From: an uncultured Clostridia bacterium
Lineage (GTDB): Bacteria; Bacillota; Clostridia; Christensenellales; Aristaeellaceae
DNA length: 10,259 nt
Reading direction: 5' to 3'
Assembly (NCBI GenBank): GCA_934621485.1
Contig: CAKTUS010000093.1
Location: 1 to 10,259 of the forward strand
Both the position numbers and the translations under genes were made by a program. Under the pieces are notes generated by a model. That model was not told the origin of the DNA. It saw only the letters and a program-made list of their open reading frames with translations, and made no database searches. Below are positions 6,660-10,259 of the stretch, piece by piece (the first letter of the stretch is position 1; each line of letters begins with the position of its first letter).

Positions 6660-8948
6660 ATGCGAAACGGACTCCGTTGGCAGATTTTTATGCGTTGTGC
6701 GCTGCTGCTGATCGTTGCATCGTTGCTGATTGGCATTGTTCTAGGCGGCCAGAACATCCGCACCCTCTCTGAAGAGTCAGACAGACTGGTGGAAAGTTCT
6801 CTTCGTACATCGGCTGCATGGCTGGATGCACGTTTATCCGAAATGAACGCTATCGGTTACCATATCATGGATGCGAGTCTTCTCTATCCATATGAGGTTT
6901 TCCGCAACGGTTATGCGTCCTCCCAGGCAACAAACATCCTCAACTCCTATAAAAACGCCAACATTTATCTTTCTGATATTGTTTTGTACTACGATCCAGA
7001 GGTTGCTGCTGCCTATGATTCTCAGCCGCGTTTTTTTACCACGGCCGGTTCCTTCGATGCAGCCATTTTTTGGAATTCTATTCATCCGGTGACTGACGGA
7101 CGCCTGTCGCCGGAAATGCTGATTCATCTGCCGCGGCGTCCGCGTATTCTCTATCCCGTTGTGGGGGCAAGCAAGGCTGCCAGCGACAGCTACCTTGTTT
7201 ATTTGTGCCCAGCCAGCCGCGAAAATGCCGGTGTGAACAAACGCGGGTTAATCATGTTCTTTATCAAAGACGATGTGCTTCGCAAGGGTATGACGCAGAC
7301 GGCAGAACTCTATGGCGGCAGCTTTTCCGTATACAGTCCCGAAGGTATGCTTTTGTATGCTTATGCGGAGTCGGCTGAGCCTGTGAGAGGGATTCCGCAA
7401 GATTATCAAATACCCCGGATGCAAAAAAACGATACGGGCGTGGAAATGACGCTGCGCACCTCTGTACATGGGCTTACCTATGTGCTGAGCATACCGGCAA
7501 GTTTTACTGACCTTGCCGTCAACGGCACACTCAGTTTTTTGCTGCCATTTTTGCTGGTGCTAATTTGTCTGACGCTAGTAGGAGCATGGCTGTGGCTGAG
7601 CCCGCTGCTTAAGCCCATGAATCAGCTCAAGGATATGCTCAGCCCCTATGTCATGCATTCGGACGAATCGCTCAATGGTATCGTCTATTCCATCCGCGAG
7701 TTGGAAGCGCACAAAAACCGCCTGGAGGCGCTGGGGAACCAGCGGGCTATTCTGGCGCGTATTCAGCTTTTACATAACCTGCTTCATGGCAACTATGCCT
7801 CCATGGAAGAACTGGAAAAACAGATGCGTCTATGTGAGTGTGATTTACATTCGCCAAAGTATATGGTTTTCAGCTGCATGCTGCTATCGGAGGGCGAAAC
7901 GACAGGACGGATTCTGGATCTTCGCGCAGCAGCCATGCATGTGCTTACGGAAACAGAACGCCTTGAGGAAGAGTTTCGTTATGCGATTCCGCGTAACAGA
8001 CAAAATGAACTTGTCCTTTTGTGCGGCCTGCCCAATGACGTGGAGTCCAGTTTACATGCGGAGCGCCTGTTTGAAGGGGCTCGCAGCATTCTTCAGAAAA
8101 AGACAGGCGTTTCACTGGTGATGGGCTATGGCGGCTGTTCAGATACATTAATGGGGATTGAGAGTCTCTATACCGGTGCAAAGAAGGCTCTGTCCCAGTA
8201 TTATCTGCATGGTGGCGAAGCGCTTCTGTGCGCCGCTCAAACCAAGGCAGACTTAAGCGATGGGTGGTATCCCGTGCGTGAGGAGCTTGAGCTTCATGCG
8301 CTGTTGCTTAACGGCGATGCAGCCCAGGCGAGGAAAACCGTATGCGGGTTGATGGAAAATATGCGCATGAACGATTTGCCAGAGCACATTGTCAAAAGCG
8401 TTTGCTACAGTTTGGTACACGGGCTGATGAAGCTGGCCGAAAATCTTAGATTCAACATGGGGGATGATTCTGCCTATCGTGATTTGATCCGCAGTATTGA
8501 GGCGCCTGAAACAACGCTTCAACACTTCTGCGATTCCCTTTGCGCCTATTGCAACGTTTTCTGTGAACGCAGGATGCGGTCAACCGCAGAGGGCGGAGAT
8601 GAGCAGGCATGTGCTACGCACTGCCGCCAGATAGAAAACTATCTGCAAACGCATTTTAGCGATCAAACGCTCACACTTACCAGCGTTGCGGCGCAGTTCC
8701 GGCTTTCGGAAGGTCATGTATCCCGCGTATTCAAAGCGGGAACCGGTACAACAATGATGCAGTATCTGGATACGCTGCGTATGGAGAACGCCAAAAAGCT
8801 GTTGCGTGAAACAGAACTGCCGATCAACGATATTGTTCTTCAGTCAGGATATGTAGACAAAAGCAATTTCTTTAGAAAATTCAAGAAGCTGAACAATCTT
8901 ACGCCGGTACAGTATCGGGAAATGTTCCCTGTAGATAAGTTGGAGTAG
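6660..8948 (+). CDS. Membrane-anchored AraC-family transcriptional regulator
   Basis: This 762-residue one-component regulator probably couples extracellular sensing to control of the neighbouring operon. A first membrane helix (about residues 9-30) and a second (about 291-313) enclose an external domain of about 260 residues that is plausibly Cache-like. A short HAMP-like connector and a cytoplasmic linker of roughly 330 residues follow. The C-terminus (from about I658) is an AraC/XylS DNA-binding domain with two helix-turn-helix units: LTSVAAQFRLSEGHVSRVF, and a second starting at I722 that contains SGYVDKSNFFRKFKK and ends in the typical LTPVQYRE. The ATG at 6660 is chosen because AAGGGGG (6646-6652) lies 7 bases upstream; an in-frame TTG at 6582 has no such site and would place a hydrophilic extension before the first helix. 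Such proteins commonly sit beside Lpl-type importers in Bacillota. There is no kinase or receiver domain. Confidence 0.9.
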   Translation: MRNGLRWQIFMRCALLLIVASLLIGIVLGGQNIRTLSEESDRLVESSLRTSAAWLDARLSEMNAIGYHIMDASLLYPYEVFRNGYASSQATNILNSYKNANIYLSDIVLYYDPEVAAAYDSQPRFFTTAGSFDAAIFWNSIHPVTDGRLSPEMLIHLPRRPRILYPVVGASKAASDSYLVYLCPASRENAGVNKRGLIMFFIKDDVLRKGMTQTAELYGGSFSVYSPEGMLLYAYAESAEPVRGIPQDYQIPRMQKNDTGVEMTLRTSVHGLTYVLSIPASFTDLAVNGTLSFLLPFLLVLICLTLVGAWLWLSPLLKPMNQLKDMLSPYVMHSDESLNGIVYSIRELEAHKNRLEALGNQRAILARIQLLHNLLHGNYASMEELEKQMRLCECDLHSPKYMVFSCMLLSEGETTGRILDLRAAAMHVLTETERLEEEFRYAIPRNRQNELVLLCGLPNDVESSLHAERLFEGARSILQKKTGVSLVMGYGGCSDTLMGIESLYTGAKKALSQYYLHGGEALLCAAQTKADLSDGWYPVREELELHALLLNGDAAQARKTVCGLMENMRMNDLPEHIVKSVCYSLVHGLMKLAENLRFNMGDDSAYRDLIRSIEAPETTLQHFCDSLCAYCNVFCERRMRSTAEGGDEQACATHCRQIENYLQTHFSDQTLTLTSVAAQFRLSEGHVSRVFKAGTGTTMMQYLDTLRMENAKKLLRETELPINDIVLQSGYVDKSNFFRKFKKLNNLTPVQYREMFPVDKLE

Positions 8949-8955
8949 TACTTTC

Positions 8956-8990
8956 AAAGGCTGGAGAACCTTAACCAACTCCGGCCTTTT
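8956..8990 (+). terminator. Intrinsic terminator of the regulator gene
   Basis: AAAGGCTGGAG (8956-8966) pairs with CTCCGGCCTTT (8979-8989), an 11-bp stem with one G:U pair and a 12-base loop, followed by T to 8990. It begins 7 bases after the TAG stop. Confidence 0.8.
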
Positions 8991-8993
8991 GAT

Positions 8994-9023
8994 TTGACAA
9001 AAAATGAAAAATCTATCTATTTG
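8994..9023 (+). promoter_or_regulatory. Weak promoter candidate with consensus -35
   Basis: TTGACA (8994-8999) is followed after 18 bases by TATTTG (9018-9023), a poor -10. It lies just after the regulator terminator and faces a region with no intact gene. It may be a relic promoter of the decayed sequence downstream, or chance in an AT-rich stretch. Confidence 0.2.
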
Positions 9024-9088
9024 TTTCAATGCTTACAAGCTTTTCATGGGTACCTTCAAGAATTATGAGCAAAAGAGATTCCGGCTAA

Positions 9089-9458
9089 ATGAAATCAGCC
9101 GGTAATAGAGGCATCATCCGGGCCGCTTTCAAGCGATTCATATTACCTTTGCTGCCCCCTGAGTACCGGCTACATGGCGCAGCCTGGTTTTTTTCTTCTG
9201 CGGAGCTTTTGAACAGTCTGAACTCGTTTGGCCTTCTTAGAGAAGCATTACGTGATTGCCGATGCCGTGGCTTTTCCCCTTCAAGATGATCGTCGCGGGA
9301 AAGCCTTTCATAGAGAAAGACGGTCGAACGGCAGATATACTGGAACACATGATACCGCCGTTTGCCGCCTCTGTCAGCCGGGCCTGAAAGCTGTCTACAG
9401 CTTTTCACTTTCGGACTTCATCAGGCGAAGGAGAACCGGACAGCCAGCAAAAAAATAG
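9089..9458 (+). pseudogene. Possible decayed coding sequence, unknown family
   Basis: Two overlapping frames on the + strand read as one protein if joined by a frameshift near 9230. The first (from 9089) gives FILPLLPPEYRLHGAAWFFS and a leucine-rich stretch. The second, one frame over, gives EKHYVIADAVAFPLQDD, then GRYTGTHDTAVCRLCQPG and YSFSLSDFIRRRRTGQP, ending at TAG 9456-9458. The second part is varied in composition and has a CxxC pair, which looks more like real protein than a random frame. No ribosome binding site or intact start is visible and I recognise no family. It ends just before the IS3 remnant, so it may be interrupted or degraded accessory DNA. The alternative is non-coding sequence. 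Confidence 0.25.
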
Positions 9459-9526
9459 ACTGTGAAAGAAAGCAACCTTCTGTTGTAGAATCGAGCAAGC
9501 CGAAAGCACGATAGGAGGGGCATGTC

Positions 9527-9830
9527 ATGGCCAGGACATACACACATGTGCAGGAGTTGCTGCCCGGCGTATTGGCGATGAAGAAGGATGGGTATCCCTA
9601 CCGACAGATTGTAAATCGATTCAACTGCAAGAAAAGAACAGATTGAAGGGCTATGTAAAAGAATGCGAAGAAAGCAGCGGAAGATTGAGAAAGGCTATCC
9701 TCCACAACCCAATGGTCGACCAAGAAAAATATCGGCTACACAAGAACAGTTGCAGAACAACCGAATTGTCGAGCTTGAAATGAGAGTGGAACGGCCGCAA
9801 GATTTTCTATCCGAATGTGGAAGAATGTGA
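9527..9830 (+). pseudogene. IS3-family transposase OrfA, frameshifted
   Basis: OrfA is the helix-turn-helix subunit that binds the element's ends. Translation from ATG 9527, with AGGAGGGG (9513-9520) 6 bases upstream, gives MARTYTHVQELLPGVLAMKK and a YPYRQIVNRF segment, a homeodomain-like motif. It then hits TGA at 9644-9646. Shifting one base near 9631-9635, in a run of A residues, restores the expected continuation: KEQIEGLCKRMRRKQRKIEK, a GRPRK basic patch and a leucine-rich coiled-coil-like end (LQNNRIVELEMRVE), stopping at TGA 9828-9830. Both halves together make about 100 residues, normal for an IS3 OrfA. The break lies in A-rich sequence and is too early in the protein to be the usual programmed frameshift at the orfA/orfB junction. 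Confidence 0.7.
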
Positions 9831-9962
9831 GCGCAAAATACCGGGTGATTGAGAGATTTAAGAGGGAAATATTCGATTCAGGAAATATGCGAGATATGCG
9901 AAGCGTCCCGAAGCGGGTTCCATCACTGGAGAAAGCGAATATCACAGCCGCAGCTGCACAAG
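9827..9962 (+). pseudogene. IS3-family transposase OrfB, N-terminal fragment with frameshift
   Basis: GTG at 9827 overlaps the orfA stop (GTGA) and opens VSAKYRVIERFKRE, a typical OrfB N-terminus. One extra base near 9867-9869, in an A-run, breaks the frame. In the next frame the expected sequence continues as YSIQEICEICEASRSGFHHW, then RKRISQPQLHK. After about residue 45 the similarity ends at the repeat boundary, so the integrase catalytic domain (DDE, normally about 200 further residues) is missing. The reading frame stays open to the window end, but only through GC-rich palindromic repeats. The protein is non-functional. Confidence 0.65.
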
Positions 9963-9968
9963 GCTGCC

Positions 9969-10060
9969 GAATCCGGCGGCGTGTACGCCGGGTTCGCAAT
10001 GAAAATCAGAGGGCCGCGGTCCTCCGATATCACCCGGGGTGTCGAAAGCCTGAGCTTTCG
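9969..10060 (+). repeat. Dispersed stem-loop repeat, copy B
   Basis: A stem GAATCCGGCG (9969-9978) with CGCCGGGTTC (9986-9995) is followed by AAAATC (10002-10007), a GC-rich imperfect palindrome AGAGGGCCGCGGTCCTCC and GTCGA at 10041. This is the same order and nearly the same spacing as in 6294-6380. It ends in another stem, CGAAAGC (10043-10049) with GCTTTCG (10054-10060). It directly abuts the truncated transposase sequence. Confidence 0.6.
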
Positions 10061-10110
10061 GCATAGACAAGAAATCCCCGTTCGAGAAGCAAAGCCTTTC
10101 AACACGATTA

Positions 10111-10259
10111 CAGTCAGAGGGGGCCGCGGCCTTCTGGCAGTTCTACCCAAGGGGCCGGTAAACAGAAAAATATGTCCCTGCTTCAGACTGTCGAAAAACT
10201 CCTTCGGGGGAGTTGTCAGAGGGGCCGCAGCCCCTCTGACTATATTCGTATCGACCGGC
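10111..10259. repeat. Further dispersed repeat units, including inverted copy C
   Basis: A GC-rich imperfect palindrome lies at about 10114-10136. CAGACTGTCGAAAAA at 10184-10198 is the exact reverse complement of 6366-6380. It is followed by a stem AACTCC (10197-10202) with GGAGTT (10209-10214) and a perfect 10-bp stem GTCAGAGGGG (10215-10224) with CCCCTCTGAC (10231-10240). Read on the - strand, this is GC hairpin, spacer, then TTTTTCGACAGTCTG, the same plan as copy A. The block runs out at the window edge. No gene is seen from 9963 to 10259. Confidence 0.6.

Larger units (their letters stand above)
9461..9962 (+). mobile_element. Remnant of an IS3-family insertion sequence, 3' part missing
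   Basis: The stretch carries the orfA and the beginning of orfB of an IS3-type element in the usual order and with a GTGA overlap, but each frame is broken. The left boundary is uncertain; it probably lies in the TGTGAAAG sequence around 9461, between the TAG of the preceding frame and the orfA ribosome binding site. About 45 codons into orfB the transposase similarity stops, and the sequence passes into the GC-rich repeat seen elsewhere in the window. The DDE catalytic region and the right inverted repeat are absent, so the element cannot move by itself. Confidence 0.65.

Noticed and set aside
9085..9408. 107-codon frame on the - strand
   Set aside because: Basic, low-plausibility composition with no start signal; the + strand reading of the same stretch looks more protein-like.
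9486..9491. TAGAAT as -10 of an IS promoter
   Set aside because: No convincing -35 at 16-18 bases upstream; TGTGAA at 9461 is 19 bases away and a poor match.
9870..10259. Frame open from orfB to the window end, apparently a long transposase fusion
   Set aside because: Only the first about 30 codons resemble transposase; the rest translates the GC-rich repeats.

Overview
The window reads as chromosomal DNA of a Gram-positive anaerobe of the Clostridia (Bacillota). The pointers are strong AGGAGG-type ribosome binding sites, an LplB/LplC-type ABC importer with no ATPase gene beside it, a membrane-bound AraC regulator of the YesN/YtdP kind, and moderate GC content. This placement is inferred from gene types; there is no rRNA or marker gene here.

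Layout. Positions 1-124 hold the last codons of one gene and a 35-residue membrane peptide coupled to it, followed by hairpins. From 473 to 6069 runs a four-gene operon on the + strand: a cytoplasmic glycosidase-like protein (DUF6259-like, 705 aa), two permeases (314 and 294 aa) and an exported solute-binding protein (527 aa). Positions 6143-6411 are a dense run of stem-loops containing two near-identical hairpins and one copy of a dispersed repeat. From 6660 to 8948 is a 762-residue transmembrane AraC-family regulator with its own promoter and a good terminator. From about 8990 onward there is no intact gene: possible decayed coding sequence (9089-9458), a frameshifted and truncated IS3-family element (about 9461-9962), and then further copies of the dispersed GC-rich repeat up to the window end.

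How the genes work together (inference). The binding protein captures an oligosaccharide or glycoside outside the cell. The two permeases import it, powered by a shared MsmK-type ATPase encoded elsewhere. The glycosidase then cleaves it in the cytoplasm. The AraC protein probably senses an extracellular ligand through its N-terminal domain and activates the operon, whose best promoter has a perfect -10 but no recognisable -35. The substrate cannot be read from the sequence.

No wholly new defence or mobile system was found. The items most worth a second look are the uncharacterised glycosidase/importer locus and the family of stem-loop repeats, which occurs in both orientations and directly abuts the broken IS3 element.
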